A stretch of DNA of 64,000 nucleotides from Erinaceus europaeus (lineage: Eukaryota; Chordata; Mammalia; Eulipotyphla; Erinaceidae). Below, one piece after another: positions 11,309 to 20,988 of this stretch. The notes under the pieces were generated by a model that did not search any database, was not told the origin of the DNA, and was given only the letters and a program-made list of their open reading frames with translations. Every line of letters begins with the position of its first letter. The first letter of the stretch is position 1. Location: assembly GCF_950295315.1 (NCBI RefSeq), contig NC_080164.1:56329451-56393450 (forward strand), written 5' to 3'. Position numbers and translations under genes: made by a program.

Positions 11309-11645
11309 AACGGTCTCAATTCTTAAGTACATTTTGGGGCTACATAGTATGTGTGGGGGCAATAGTATCTAGTTTTTATTTTTTGGACTGGAGTTAGCGT
11401 TAAACTTTAGAAATGAGGGAGCAATGACTTGTCCTGTGTTCTGACATACTATACTACATGGCAGGTAGCAACTATCCTTATGAATCAAACCTACAAACTA
11501 CTGTCAGGAAGATTTCACCTTTATGTTATATATGAAATAGTTGCTTCTGGTTAAAAAAAAAAAAAGGCCAGTTTCCTTTCCTCCAGAGGAAACCACTGTT
11601 AATAGTTTGGTGGTTATCTCGTCTTTTCTTCTTTGCAGATAATAT
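11309..11645. other. unique sequence, nothing recognised
   Basis: Short unique spacer with one poly-A run near 11552; no gene or repeat family recognised. Confidence 0.4.
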
Positions 11646-11649
11646 ACTG

Positions 11650-11885
11650 ATAACTAACTTTTATTGGGAGCACTTTGTGAGTCAGACACTACTCTAAGTA
11701 TTTTGTATGCATGAACTCATTTAGTTCACATTTCAGTCCTATAATGCAAATATTAATATTTTCTCCATCTGATATTGCAGGAAACCAAAGCACTGAGAAG
11801 TTAAGTAATTTGAGATCACATAGGTAGTAGAAGGTAAAATCAGGATTGTTATCCCAATAGTCTGTCCTGAATTTGTACTCTATAT
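11650..11885 (-). mobile_element. MIR (ancient tRNA-derived SINE)
   Basis: Reads like the MIR complement in order: TTTATTGGGAGCACTTTGTGAG, ACTACTCTAAGTATTTT, ATGAACTCATTTAG, GGAAACCAAAGCACTGAGAAG and AGTAATTTGAGATCACATAGG. Divergence is high, as expected for a mammal-wide element. Confidence 0.8.
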
Positions 11886-11889
11886 TATG

Positions 11890-13590
11890 ACTCTCTTGTG
11901 CCTACATGACTATGGATAATATATATACACACAATCATGTAATCAGCTTTTACTTATAAAAATCATGCTGTATATGCTGTTTCACAATTTGATTTTTTGG
12001 TAAATAATAATGAAGTGGGCATTTTCCCCATATAAATCAACTTTATTCTTTTAAAATTTACATAGAAGTGAACTTATACTCCATTATTTATTGTATGATT
12101 CTTATAACACTGGTCACTTGCTACTATAAACAAGATTGAAGGGACATCCTAAAGTAGCAATAACAAAAGCTATCTTTAATTCCTGGGCAATTTACTTACT
12201 GTGGGTGGGCTAAGCCTCTTTCTATGAACACATTCATCTGAGCATGCATGTATGTCTCCAGGTTAGATGCCTGGATCCTGTTGTATACATGATCTAATTT
12301 TATTTGAAACTCTAGATTCTCCAAAAGAGAATAAGGATTTATTGTTAAATTTCAACCCAACATTCACTAGGCATTGTTTGAAATGCGTGGACATATAAGT
12401 TAGGGGTTTTCCTAGAGACCTGCATGAATGGAGAGATAAGTTGGCACATGTGATGAAGTGATTAAGACAATCATTGCACTGTGGAAGGCTGAGAGCACTA
12501 CAGGAGTGCAAAAAAAAAAAAAAAGCAAAGAAAAAGAGGAGGATTCTCAGGGGCAAGAGGTATTAGAATTTTAGAGGTTTTAGACAGGAGGTGGACTGCA
12601 TGAAGTTTGGAAGAAGTTTGGGAGGATTTGGAAAGGTGTGGTGAGTAAAGTCTGATTTCTGTGCTAAATAGGGAAGCGAGGTCAATCATAAGAAACCCAG
12701 AATTTGGCTATAAATAAGTGAAATTTAATTTGTTCATTGTAACCAGGTAGGGGAGACTTGATGTTTAAATGTAATAGACACTTTAAGCCACATGTGGCAG
12801 TAGCTATTTAAGAAATGTGTGGTGACACATTGCTGAAGTTGTAAAATTTGTGCCTTCCTAAACAAGGACATTAAAAAGTTAAGCTTCTCATGGTGATGCT
12901 AACATATCCGTTTTGCATTGCCCATGCAATTCTGCATCATAAATAATGGATTTACAAGTTTAACTACTAACCAGGAATATTCTACATGTGGCTGAACTAA
13001 TACCACCCTGGAACCCTTAGCTTTCATCAAGGAGGCTTTCTCACCCTCAGGCTGGGGTCAGATGCTTGGGGGCAAGCTGGAAATAGTCACTGCCACCTGG
13101 GCCTGTGACTTTGCTTAAAGAACAATGTCACTTTGTTGGACTCAAGGATGTTGAGCACCAAAAGCCATATATCAGAGACAAAGAGAATCAGACATTAGGC
13201 TTGTCCCCGTATTTTATTGACCTCATAAGTGTGGAAATTGCAGTGTATTTCTAAGTGTCAGCAGGCAGAGGTCTCTGGGAAGTCCAGTGATGTGGTAGTG
13301 TTTGCTTTTACTGCTACTCTTTCTCCAGTTCTGATTTTATTTGCTCTCGTTCTTTTAGGAATGGAGCTACCTAACTTTCCCCAGACTTGGAAAAAGTGTT
13401 TAGGGAAGGCTTTGGTAGGAGGAAATGTATGTAGGCTGAGGCATGACTTTTACTCAAGTCCACACAGGCCACAGAATCCATCAGTCACACCTGTCCTAAC
13501 ACATTCATCAAGAAGGAATTGGCTGAGAGGAGTCTTTGGAGGTAGCCGAGAAGGGAAAATGCAAGGATAGTGTATACAAGTGTGATTAAG
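11890..13590. other. unique sequence, no gene seen
   Basis: Contains a poly-A run near 12510 and possible fragments of old DNA transposons (for example around 12770-12840, AGCCACATGTGGC) that I cannot name with confidence. Open frames in 12260-12690 (minus) and 13229-13570 (plus) show no family signature. Confidence 0.4.
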
Positions 13591-13750
13591 AGTTATTTAT
13601 TTATTTATTTATAAAATGGAAATATTAACAAGATTATAGGGTAAGAGGGGCACATTTACACACATTGCCCACCCCCAGAGCTCCAAATCCAATCCCCTCC
13701 CTTGATAGTTTTCCTATTCTTTATCCCTCTGGGAGTATGGACCCAGGAGG
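13591..13750 (-). mobile_element. L1 3' UTR fragment
   Basis: Begins with a T-rich tail complement, then reads AAATATTAACAAGATTATAG, GGTAAGAGGGG and CCTCTGGGAGTATGGACCCA. These are diverged matches to the L1 3' ends at 27480 and 41550. The match stops after the GTATGGACCCA motif. The next 240 bp may be an older continuation but I cannot align it. Confidence 0.7.
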
Positions 13751-14099
13751 GCAGGAGTCTTACAGGTCTTACGAATCCTGAAATGGGATTCAAGGTTGAT
13801 TCTAGTTCCTTGTAATTTGTAGATAACTTGCCACCAGGCGCTTCACTCCTCTCCTGTGATGTGTCTTCCCTCCACCCCCTTGGGATGCTGGTGTGTGGTA
13901 CAAGAAGTACCTGACAGGACAAACAATCACTGTTAGGGTGGTGCAGTTGATTTCTTTTTCCTTCAATAGAAGAAAGAGTTGAGCAGCAAGTTCTATGACA
14001 CAACTTTTGTGTGTTCTGCTTGGCTGGGAGCTATGTTAAAGGAGTAGAACACAGGCTTCCTCTTAAGGACAAGCAACCTTTAGTCCTAGGACTGTGGGA

Positions 14100-14131
<32 letters not shown>

Positions 14132-14134
14132 ACA

Positions 14135-14179
<45 letters not shown>
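14100..14179 (+). repeat. (CA)n microsatellite
   Basis: About 40 CA dinucleotides with three CAGA interruptions. Chance open frames on both strands encode only Thr-His or Val-Cys repeats. Confidence 0.97.
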
Positions 14180-14182
<3 letters not shown>

Positions 14183-14265
14183 TTAAGGCCCAGTTCAGAA
14201 GATGAAATGGGAATTGCATGCAGTGAGGGAGATTTTCATCGAAGAGGCATTCCTAAACTGCTTTT

Positions 14266-14431
14266 TTAAAAAAGATTTTATTTATTTATTAATGAGAAGG
14301 ATAGGAGAGAGAGAGAGAGGGAGAGAGAAAGAACCAGACATCACTCTGGTATATGTGCTGCCAGGGATTGAACTCAGGGCCTCATGCTTGAGAGTCTAGT
14401 GCCTTAGCCACTGCGCCACCTACCGGACCAC
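14266..14431 (-). mobile_element. tRNA-derived SINE (second family), TSD
   Basis: On the minus strand: GGTAGGTGGCGCAGTGGCTAAGGCACTAGACTCTCAAGCATGAGGCC (described here only as the head), GTTCAATCCCTGGCAGCACA, ACCAGAGTGATGTCTGG, CTCTCT-rich end and a TTAATAAATAAATAAAATC tail. TTCCTAAACTGCTTTT occurs at 14250-14265 and 14432-14447. Confidence 0.92.
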
Positions 14432-14449
14432 TTCCTAAACTGCTTTTAA

Positions 14450-15395
14450 CAGAAAAGAGAAGTGGGAGTAACTGAAAAGAGGGATAATTCCGTATGCCCA
14501 ATGATCTTATGGTCTCTCTAGGGAAAAGGGGCTCCTAGTAATCAAGCAATCTCTCTCTCTCTCTGAGATTTGACCAACTTCCAACTTCAGTCTGAATGTT
14601 AAAGTTCAGCTAAAGACAAAACTGTCACCTCATTCTCCTCTTCTGCTCAAGATAATCATAATAAATTTATAATCAACGTTATGCCCCCAGAGGCAACTTT
14701 TACAACTGGTGCAGAGAATCAGATTAACCAGTCAAGCCTCCAGCTAGAACAGGAAACTGTGAAGTGTTTGCCTGCCTGTACCTGAGACACTTTTTGTGCA
14801 CTGATGCCTAGCAGGAGAGCCTTGGCTTGGCATCTGCTTTCATTGTGGACAGACAGACCAGGCCTGGAAGGCAGGTGAGAGCCTTGACTGGCTTTCTTGA
14901 GACTTGTTGAGTAGTTTGTCATTGATGACTATTTTCAGGCAGTTGTGAGACCCAATGAGTAACTTCCTCTCTTTGGACTCAATTTCTGAATCTGTAGACT
15001 GAGAGGGTGGGCCAGATGGCTATGGAGGTCCCTTCCAGGTCAGCTCTCTCCTGTCTCAAAAGACAGATTGAGGCAGGTGGGGAGAGCAGTGGAGCAGAGA
15101 GGAATTGAGAGGAATTCCCCAGCAGAGACTCTTGGGAACCACATAGTTCCCCATTCTGGTGCCACCTGCACAGAAAGTGCTGGTGAGTAAGGTACTGGAC
15201 TTGAAGGCTGCATGGATGAGTGACCTGGCCTCCCCACAAGTGCTTGTAGGCTTTTGGGGACCTTTATTTGGACAATTATGGAGTCCTTATTTAGGCCTCT
15301 CTTGACTTACCAAGAAAAGTTCAGTTTTATTTTAGGCAGACAGCTGTGTGTGGTCTGCCTAGGGGACTGCTGCTCTGAGATACTCATGCCCTTTT
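14450..15395. other. unique sequence with one MIR fragment
   Basis: No gene recognised. A short (CT)n tract lies near 14550 and a MIR-like piece at 14942-15050 is listed separately. Confidence 0.4.
14942..15050 (+). mobile_element. MIR fragment
   Basis: GTTGTGAGACC..AATGAGTAACTTCCTCTCTTTG, then CTCAATTTCTGAATCTGTAG resembles the MIR core (TGTGACCTTGGGCAAGTTACTTAACCTC-type order) in plus orientation. Diverged and short. Confidence 0.5.
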
Positions 15396-15403
15396 TCTTT
15401 CTC

Positions 15404-15688
15404 TCCTTTCCTTTCCTTTCCTTTCCTTTCCTTTCCTTTCCTTTCCTTTCCTTTCCTTTCCTTTCCTTTCCTTTCCTTTCCTTTCCTTTCCTTTCCTTTC
15501 CTTTCCTTTCCTTTCCTTTCCTTTCCTTTCCTTTCCCTTCCTTCCCTTCCCTTCTTTTCCCTTCCCTTCCCTTCCCTTCCCTTCCCTTCCCTTCCCTCCC
15601 CTCCCCTCCCCTCTCCTCTCCTTTCCTTTCTTTCCCCTCCCTTCCTCTCCCCTCCCCTTCCCTCCCTTTCCCCTCCCTTCCTTTCACC
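15404..15688 (+). repeat. (CTTTC)n pentanucleotide tract grading to CCCTT/CCCTC
   Basis: About 130 bp (15404-15534) is an essentially pure CTTTC array of roughly 26 units; the next 150 bp decays into CCCTT, CCCCT and CTCTC variants. The whole tract is one-strand pyrimidine. It is followed by a SINE body, so it probably arose in or beside that SINE's CT-rich segment. Frames open on both strands through it are repeat artefacts. Confidence 0.95.
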
Positions 15689-15785
15689 TTCCCAAGCAAT
15701 GAAGCAATCCTGCAGGCGTCTCTCTGTCTCTCCTTCTCTAGTTCCTCGTTTCTCCCATCCTTTCCTTTCCCTTCCCTTCTTCCTT
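15689..15785 (+). mobile_element. partial tRNA-derived SINE body
   Basis: CCCAAGCAATGAAGCAATCCTGCAGGCGTCTCTCTGTCTCTC is the conserved middle of the older SINE type (given here by its parts: AAGCAATGAAGCA, CTGCAGGCGTC). Its head has been replaced by or expanded into the CTTTC tract. Confidence 0.6.
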
Positions 15786-15855
15786 TTTGCCACTAGTGTT
15801 ATTACTGGGGCTCAGTGCCAGCACTACAAATTCACCTCTCCAGGCAGCCATTTTT

Positions 15856-15915
<60 letters not shown>

Positions 15916-16125
15916 TCATTTTCATTTCCCCCCCTTCCTATTTTATTGGATAGAATAGAGAGAAACTGAGAAGGGAAGGAGAGATAAAAAGGGAGAGAGG
16001 AAGAGAGACACCTGCAGATCTTCACTTGTGAGGCAGCCTCCTCCCCGACCCCTGCAGGTGGGGGGTTGGGGCTTGAACCTGGTCTGTCTTCTGTATTTTG
16101 TGTGCTCGATGGGTTACACCACTTC
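15786..16125 (-). mobile_element. tRNA-derived SINE (long type) with internal microsatellite
   Basis: GCCACTAGTGTTATTACTGG, CAGTGCCAGCACTACAAAT, then (CTAT)n(CTTT)n at 15857-15917, ATTGGATAGAATAGAGAGAAACTGAG, GACACCTGCAGATC, CCTGCAGGTGGGGGGTTGGG and GGCTTGAACCTGG are the minus-strand long SINE in order. The tRNA-like head at 16090-16125 is degraded. Confidence 0.82.
15857..15917 (+). repeat. (CTAT)n(CTTT)n compound microsatellite
   Basis: Direct CTAT then CTTT units within the SINE, at the place where other long-type SINE copies have their ACA/AAT-rich stretch. Confidence 0.92.
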
Positions 16126-16334
16126 TTATGCTCTTTCTTATGACTGCAGCAAGGACTGTGCTGTCATGGCATGGATCAGACTGGGAAATAGTAAGCCAGA
16201 AGACACAGATCCACTGGACATGTTCCAGGTGTCTCCCAGGGATTTGTGAGTACAAATACTCTTTCTTCTCCTTCCAAAGTGCATGCTGACTGCAGAGCCA
16301 ACACTGGAGACCCTGACCAAGGGTTGTGCTCATG

Positions 16335-16475
16335 TTGCAGGGGTCCCTGAAGAATCAGGCCCAGAGAGAACAGATGACCTGTCCAGAGTTACAAACCCAA
16401 TTGAGAGCACAGCTGCAAGCCTCAAATCTCCTGAGTCCTAGTACCCGATGCTTTCTCTTCCACCAAATTTAAATG
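16335..16475 (-). mobile_element. MIR fragment
   Basis: CAGGCCCAGAGAGAACAGATGACCTG, CAGAGTTACAAA, GAGAGCACAGCTGCAAGCCTCAAATC and CTGAGTCC..AGTACC follow the MIR complement (GCACAGAGAGG ... AGTGGCAGAGCCGGGATTCGAACC order). Diverged. Confidence 0.55.
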
Positions 16476-16479
16476 TGAT

Positions 16480-16886
16480 AGGAGGTTTGGCACACCACAG
16501 CCTGAAACTTGTACTGACCCCCTCTGGGGCTCAGATCAATGTCTAAAAATGTGTCTGAGGAAGTGAGAGTGCAGGGTCTCTTTTCACATGTTGGAGTCTA
16601 GGCAGGGCACGTGTTCTCAGTGCAAGGCCGGGAGTAGAGAAAGTTGTAGAAGGGCAGCCAACCAAGAAGCACTTCTTCAAGCATTGTGTGTGCCAAGCCT
16701 TGAACTCAGCGTAGGAGCTTCAGTACACCTCAGATGGCAATTTTTTTGTAGCTGGTGAAGCAAATTTAACTGTCAAATTGATTGCAAAACAACTAGACAC
16801 AAGCTCTTGTTTGTGTAATAAAATTAAAATACATATATATATATTTGCATAAAGAAAATCTAGAAGGATACAAAAAGCTAATAAAA
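16480..16886. other. unique sequence, nothing recognised
   Basis: A short (AT)n run near 16833 is the only structured element. No gene seen. Confidence 0.4.
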
Positions 16887-16895
16887 GTGGTTAAC

Positions 16896-17107
16896 TGCGG
16901 CTGGGTGGTGGTGCACCTGGTTGAGTGCACATGTTATATAGTGCAGAAGGACCCACTTTCAAGCCCCTAGGAGTCCATCTGCAGGGGAGAAGTTTCCCAA
17001 ACAATGAAACAGTGTTGCAGGTGTCTCTCTCTCCCTCCCTTCAAACCTCTTGATTTCTTTATTTATCCAATAAGTAATTAAATAAATAAATTTATTTATT
17101 TTAGAAG
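16896..17107 (+). mobile_element. tRNA-derived SINE (older type), short TSD
   Basis: Head GCGGCTGGGTGGTGGTGCACC, CAAGCCCC, ATCTGCAGGGGAGAAG, CT-rich body and an AATAAATAAATTTATTTATT tail. GTGGTTAAC lies at 16887-16895 and 17108-17116. Confidence 0.88.
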
Positions 17108-17162
17108 GTGGTTAACCGAGCAGTCATGTGACAGAAGTGGAGGGTCCTTTGAACTAATTATT

Positions 17163-17426
17163 TTTTCCCACCAGGTTATTGCTGGGGCTTGGGAGCTTGG
17201 TAGCTTGGTGTCTGTCTGCACAATGACTCTATTGCTCCCGGTGGCCTTTTAACCTTTTTTCTTCTTCTTTGTATTATGGTAAGAGACAGAGAGAAGGACA
17301 GATATCTGCAGCACTGCTCCACTGCTCATAAAGCTTCCTCCTTCCAGGTGAGGACTAAGGACTTGCACTCAGACCCTCACACATGGTAACATGTGCACTC
17401 CATTCAGTATACCGAACTCAACCCCC
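17163..17426 (-). mobile_element. tRNA-derived SINE (long type), diverged
   Basis: CCCACCAGGTTATTGCTGGG, TGCTCCCGGTGGCC, AAGAGACAGAGAGAAGG, ATATCTGCAGCACTGC and a degraded head (GTGCACTCCATTCAGTATACC). More diverged than the SINEs with visible TSDs. Confidence 0.78.
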
Positions 17427-17437
17427 AATTTGTATTT

Positions 17438-17444
17438 AAAATTT

Positions 17445-17483
<39 letters not shown>

Positions 17484-17611
17484 TGAGAGGGATAGGAGGA
17501 GAGAGAAAGGACCAGACATCCCTCTGGTATGTGTGCTGCCAGGGATTGAACTCAGGACCCCATGCTTGAGAGTCCAACCCTTTATCCACTGTGTAACTTC
17601 CCAGACCACCC
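17438..17611 (-). mobile_element. tRNA-derived SINE (second family) with (TTTA)n tail
   Basis: The tail reads (TTTA)n at 17445-17483, then GAGAGGGATAGGAGGAG, GGACCAGACATCCCTCTGG, GTGCTGCCAGGGATTGAACTC and CATGCTTGAGAGTCCAACCC, ending in TTCCCAGACCACCCC. Same family as 14266-14431. Confidence 0.88.
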
Positions 17612-18340
17612 CACTTTATACTTTTAATTGCAGTTTTTCTTTTTAATTATGTGAGTGCATTATCTTTACAAAGCATTAAATCTAAACAACAAAACCAGTC
17701 ACATGTTGAATTGGGTGACTTATGACCAAAGAAATAAAAAAAGAAAAGAAATAAAAAAAGCAGAGTCCAGACCTTCTTGGGGTCCAGGGAGAACTGGAAG
17801 AGTCTCTAGGTGCCCTCTTGTTCAACTTCCCCTTCCATTGGAGGAATAGTAGGTGAGGTGGGGGAAAGTACAGTAAGATGAATAGTTTTACTGATTTTTT
17901 TCTTCTGAGCAAAACATGCAAGTTTATTGAACTAAGAGAATATGAAGGACAATAGCAATAAAAGCTTGAATAGGTAGAGTGTTGGCTTTGTCAGGATTTT
18001 GTTAATGTGTTTCTCCATTTGCTCATAAGTAAAATGAGGGCATATATTCCAGCTCCAACCATCTGACAGTCAGCCTGCTCACTAGCTGGAGAGGACAGGG
18101 CAGAGAGCTGACATGTATGTACACGTTCTATAAGCTAAGCATGAGTCATACCATCTGTTCCTTCAGGTGTCTTCTCAGGTAAATAGGGCTGACTTCACTT
18201 TACATACAGATTTTTGGAGGCTGGTAACTTCTAAATGCTAGACCAGGAGTTTAGTTATAATCTTCCATAACCTGTATATTCCCCCAAACTACATAAAAAT
18301 TGATAGTTATACCTTAGGGGGAAAATGGTAGAGTGGATTT
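17612..18340. other. unique sequence, no gene seen
   Basis: Mostly unique. The piece 17985-18050 (CTCCATTTGCTCATAAGTAAAATGAGGG, described only in part: TTTGCTCATAAGTAAAATGA) could be a MIR core. No exon or young repeat. Confidence 0.4.
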
Positions 18341-18341
18341 T

Positions 18342-18500
18342 TAAAGATTTAATTTTTTTTGTACTTCTTTTTTTTATACCAGAGCACTACTCAGCTCTGG
18401 GTTAAGGTGGTGTGGGGGATTGAACCTAACTTTGGAGACTCAGGCATGAAAGTCTGCTTACATAAACATTATACTATCTACCTCTGCCTGATATTTAAAG
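18342..18500 (-). mobile_element. tRNA-derived SINE (third type)
   Basis: TTTTTATACCAGAGCACTAC, CAGCTCTGGGTTAAGGTGG, GGGGGATTGAACC, GGAGACTCAGGCATGAAAG and CATAAACATTATACTATCTA match the minus-strand consensus shared with 52320-52526 and 54533-54706. Confidence 0.8.
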
Positions 18501-18507
18501 ATTTTTC

Positions 18508-18700
18508 GGGGGGCCAGAGAGGTTACTTATCTGGGAGGGTACCTGGTTTGCCAAGTGTGCAACCCAGGTTTGAGTTTGGCCCCTGCACATCATGTGGGAC
18601 TACCATAGTACTGAGGGAAGCTTTGGTTCTGTGTATCTCTCCCTCACTCTGTCTGAAAAAAAATGGCCTGGAGTTATAAAATCTCAACTATGACAAAATC
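18508..18700 (+). mobile_element. tRNA-derived SINE (third type), plus copy
   Basis: GGGGGGCCAGAGAGGTTAC, CCCAGGTTTGAGTTTGGCCCC, TAGTACTGAGGGAAGCTTTGG and TCTGTCTGAAAAAAAATGGCC follow the same order as the opposite-strand copy near 46560-46700. Confidence 0.72.
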
Positions 18701-19034
18701 AATCAATTTTTTTTTCAGTTCTCTAGTGTAACCCAACTCACCTCCAGGTTGAGGGTATGAATAAAGTTATACATTTGATTGGTTCATTATTCTCACATAC
18801 TACGTATGACCTTGACATCTGCAAAATTTCCTACTTACACAAATGCTAATGGGCACTCTTAGAGGCATTGTTTATAAACAAGTTTGTATCTGCTTATGAA
18901 TATTTGTTCACCGTGTTGCTGCTCTTCCTAAAGTCCTGCTCAGTGCCTTTGTGCTTCAGTATACTGCTGTTCTATGGGGTGAGGGAGAGAGTATCATAGT
19001 CTTTGTTAGAAGACCCTCCCACCCCCCAAGTCAT
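18701..19034. other. unique sequence, nothing recognised
   Basis: No gene or repeat recognised in this short stretch. Confidence 0.35.
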
Positions 19035-19690
19035 TTTAACTGTTACAGAGTTTTGAAGAATATCTCTAACTTTTAATTGAACATAAAGTTTCCATTCAGT
19101 TAAATGAATAAATCTTTAGGGGTTCATTTGCATACTTATTTTTTCTAAGGAAATGTTATTTTAATCATGATAGTATATGCTGTTATGATTTTTAAAAATA
19201 TTTTTATTATCTTTATTTATTGGATAGAGACAGCCAGAAATCAAGAGGGAGAGGAATGAAAGATAGAGAGGGAGAGGGACAGAGAGACACCTGTAGCCCT
19301 GCTTCACCACTTAAAAAGCTTTACCCCTGCAGGTGGAGACTAGGGGCTCGAACCCAGGTCCTTGCCCATTGTAATACATGCACTCAACCAGGTGTGCCAC
19401 CACCTAGCCTAAATTATGATTTTTAATTTGCACTTTGAGTTGAGGTTGAGTGTCTTTACATGACCATAACTGGTTTTGTGAGTTGTCTCTTGCTCATTAA
19501 AAATAAACAGGGCTGTTGATTTGTAGGTATTCTTCATATATACTGGATACAAGAGTGTTAGATATATGTGTTGTGAATAGTTTTCACAGTCTATGGGAGC
19601 CCCCCCCACTTTTAAATTCAAACATTTTAGTTTAATTAAAACAGTTGTCAGTAGCTATATATTGAAAAATAGATGAATGATTTAACATTT
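19035..19690 (-). mobile_element. old L1 3' region, interrupted by SINE
   Basis: TGATTTGTAGGTATTCTTCATATA and CTGGATACAAGAGTGTTAGA (two parts, about 19520-19565) recall the L1 antisense order TTGTAGGAGCTCTTTATATATTCTGGATA. AT-rich and diverged; no protein remains. A SINE with a TSD is inserted at 19194-19413. Confidence 0.45.
19194..19413 (-). mobile_element. tRNA-derived SINE (older type), TSD
   Basis: TTATTGGATAGAGACAGCC, AGAAATCAAGAGGGAGAGG, GACACCTGTAGCCCTGC, CCCCTGCAGGTGGAGACTAG, GCTCGAACCCAGGTCC and CAACCAGGTGTGCCACCACC in minus orientation. TTATGATTTTT repeats at 19183-19193 and 19414-19424. Confidence 0.92.
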
Positions 19691-19726
19691 TGGTGAACTT
19701 GTTTTTTCCTTTTCTAAATCATGTGA

Positions 19727-19875
19727 TGGGGGCAATACTGATTTACGGAACAGTCACTACAGGTATAGTTTCTTATCTCCCAGTGATAGCTGTTCGTGCA
19801 CTACTCCCACCACCAACTGACGGCTTCCTCCACCATCTTGAACTGGAAGGCCTATTGTCTTAATGCTGCCTTTTG
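19727..19875 (-). mobile_element. possible L1 3' UTR fragment (weak)
   Basis: The order of T-rich, CTTATCTCCC and CACCACCAACTG blocks loosely parallels the minus-strand L1 3' end at 32455-32560. Similarity is too low by eye to be sure, so this may be unrelated sequence. It is the target into which the Vingi-like element inserted. Confidence 0.25.
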
Positions 19876-19886
19876 ATGCACAGTAT
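19876..19886. repeat. target-site duplication, left copy (Vingi-like element)
   Basis: ATGCACAGTAT, repeated exactly at 23011-23021 after the element's AAG tail. One further base (G) matches but is ambiguous with the tail. Confidence 0.92.
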
Positions 19887-19926
19887 CAAAAATATCACAG
19901 TATAAGATATCACAGTATCACAGTAT
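19887..19926 (+). repeat. short TSD-like repeats at the 5' junction
   Basis: Between the left TSD and the first distinctive element sequence (GGGGTGCATTGGATCGACC at 19927) lie three copies of TCACAGTAT spaced by a few bases; the TSD itself ends in GCACAGTAT. They could belong to the element's 5' end or be target-derived filler from 5' end joining. Confidence 0.7.
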
Positions 19927-20017
19927 GGGGTGCATTGGATCGACCTTCCCGTGGTGCATCTCGTGAGTACCCATTCATTGGGGAAACTGACGATCCTTCC
20001 TAGCCGACTGAATCCAC

Positions 20018-20735
20018 ATGGATCCCAGTCACTTTCAAAGCCAGCAACAAGCAGCTCCTGACAGCTTTCAAGCTGTTGGTCCTGCTCTTCGAGTCCTCCA
20101 ACTTAATGTTGAGGGGCTGTCCTTTGCCAAACGCGTTCTTATTGGTCAATTGGCAATACAGCATCAGGCAGATGTTATCTGCCTACAAGAAACACATATA
20201 GCAGTCGATGAAGCTGCTCGATTCACCATCAGTGGATTCGATTTAATATGCTATAATCTCCATCCTAAACACGGCCAACCCATCTACGCCAAATCGTGTC
20301 TTGCGGACGTTTACCATACGGCCTCTTCGACCTTCTACGACTCCGTTACTATTGGAACTATTCAGCTCGTCAACGTATATAAGCCTCCCAGTGCCTCATG
20401 GGATAATGAGGTCCTGCCTAGCCCGAATCACCCAGCCGTTTACGTTGGAGACTTTAATAGTCATCACCAAGACTGGGGATATTCCTCCACTCGTGCTGAC
20501 GGCTCTATCTTAGCCAACTGGGCTTCAGCGAATGACCTCTCCCTATTATACAATCCCAAACAGCCAGGCTCTTTTCACAGTGCTAGATGGAATAAAGACT
20601 CGTCACCCGACCTGTGCTGGATTAGCACAGTCAACGGCCAAGCCTTTCCCGCTACAAGACAAGTTCTCAAGATCTTCCCGCACAGTCATCACCGCCCAGC
20701 TATCATCCACATTGGTCTCCAGCTCCCACTGATTC
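20018..20735 (+). other. APE-type endonuclease domain (partial defect)
   Basis: Open over about 240 codons from Met1. Motifs: Asn30 in LQLNVEGLS, Glu58 in CLQETH, NVYKPPSASW at 119-128, Asp145 and Asn147 in YVGDFNSHHQDWG, Asp198 in SPDLCW, and SHHRP at 223-227 where the family norm is SDHxP. The Asp-to-His change in the last motif affects a residue of the catalytic Asp-His pair, so endonuclease activity is doubtful even before the frameshift. A single G-to-C change would explain it. Confidence 0.85.
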
Positions 20736-20988
20736 TGTGCTCGAAGAAACTTAATGGAACTTTCGGAAAGCAAACTGGTGTCTGTTCAGTGATCTTACCA
20801 ACAAATCTATTCCTGCAATTCCAATTAACTCTATCCCCTCTGAAGATTCCTACAGGTGCTTCCACCAAGCCATCTTCAAAGCAGCTTCCCAAGCCATTCC
20901 TCATGGGAGACATGCTAACTATACACCTTGTCTTGATGCTGAATGCGAGCAACTACTAAAGCAGTATGATGAGTCGGGCGACCCAGAT

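Noticed and set aside
15254..15796. Open frames of 130-180 codons on both strands
   Set aside because: They translate only the CTTTC/GGAAA microsatellite (Ser-Phe-Pro or Gly-Lys-Glu repeats); no gene.
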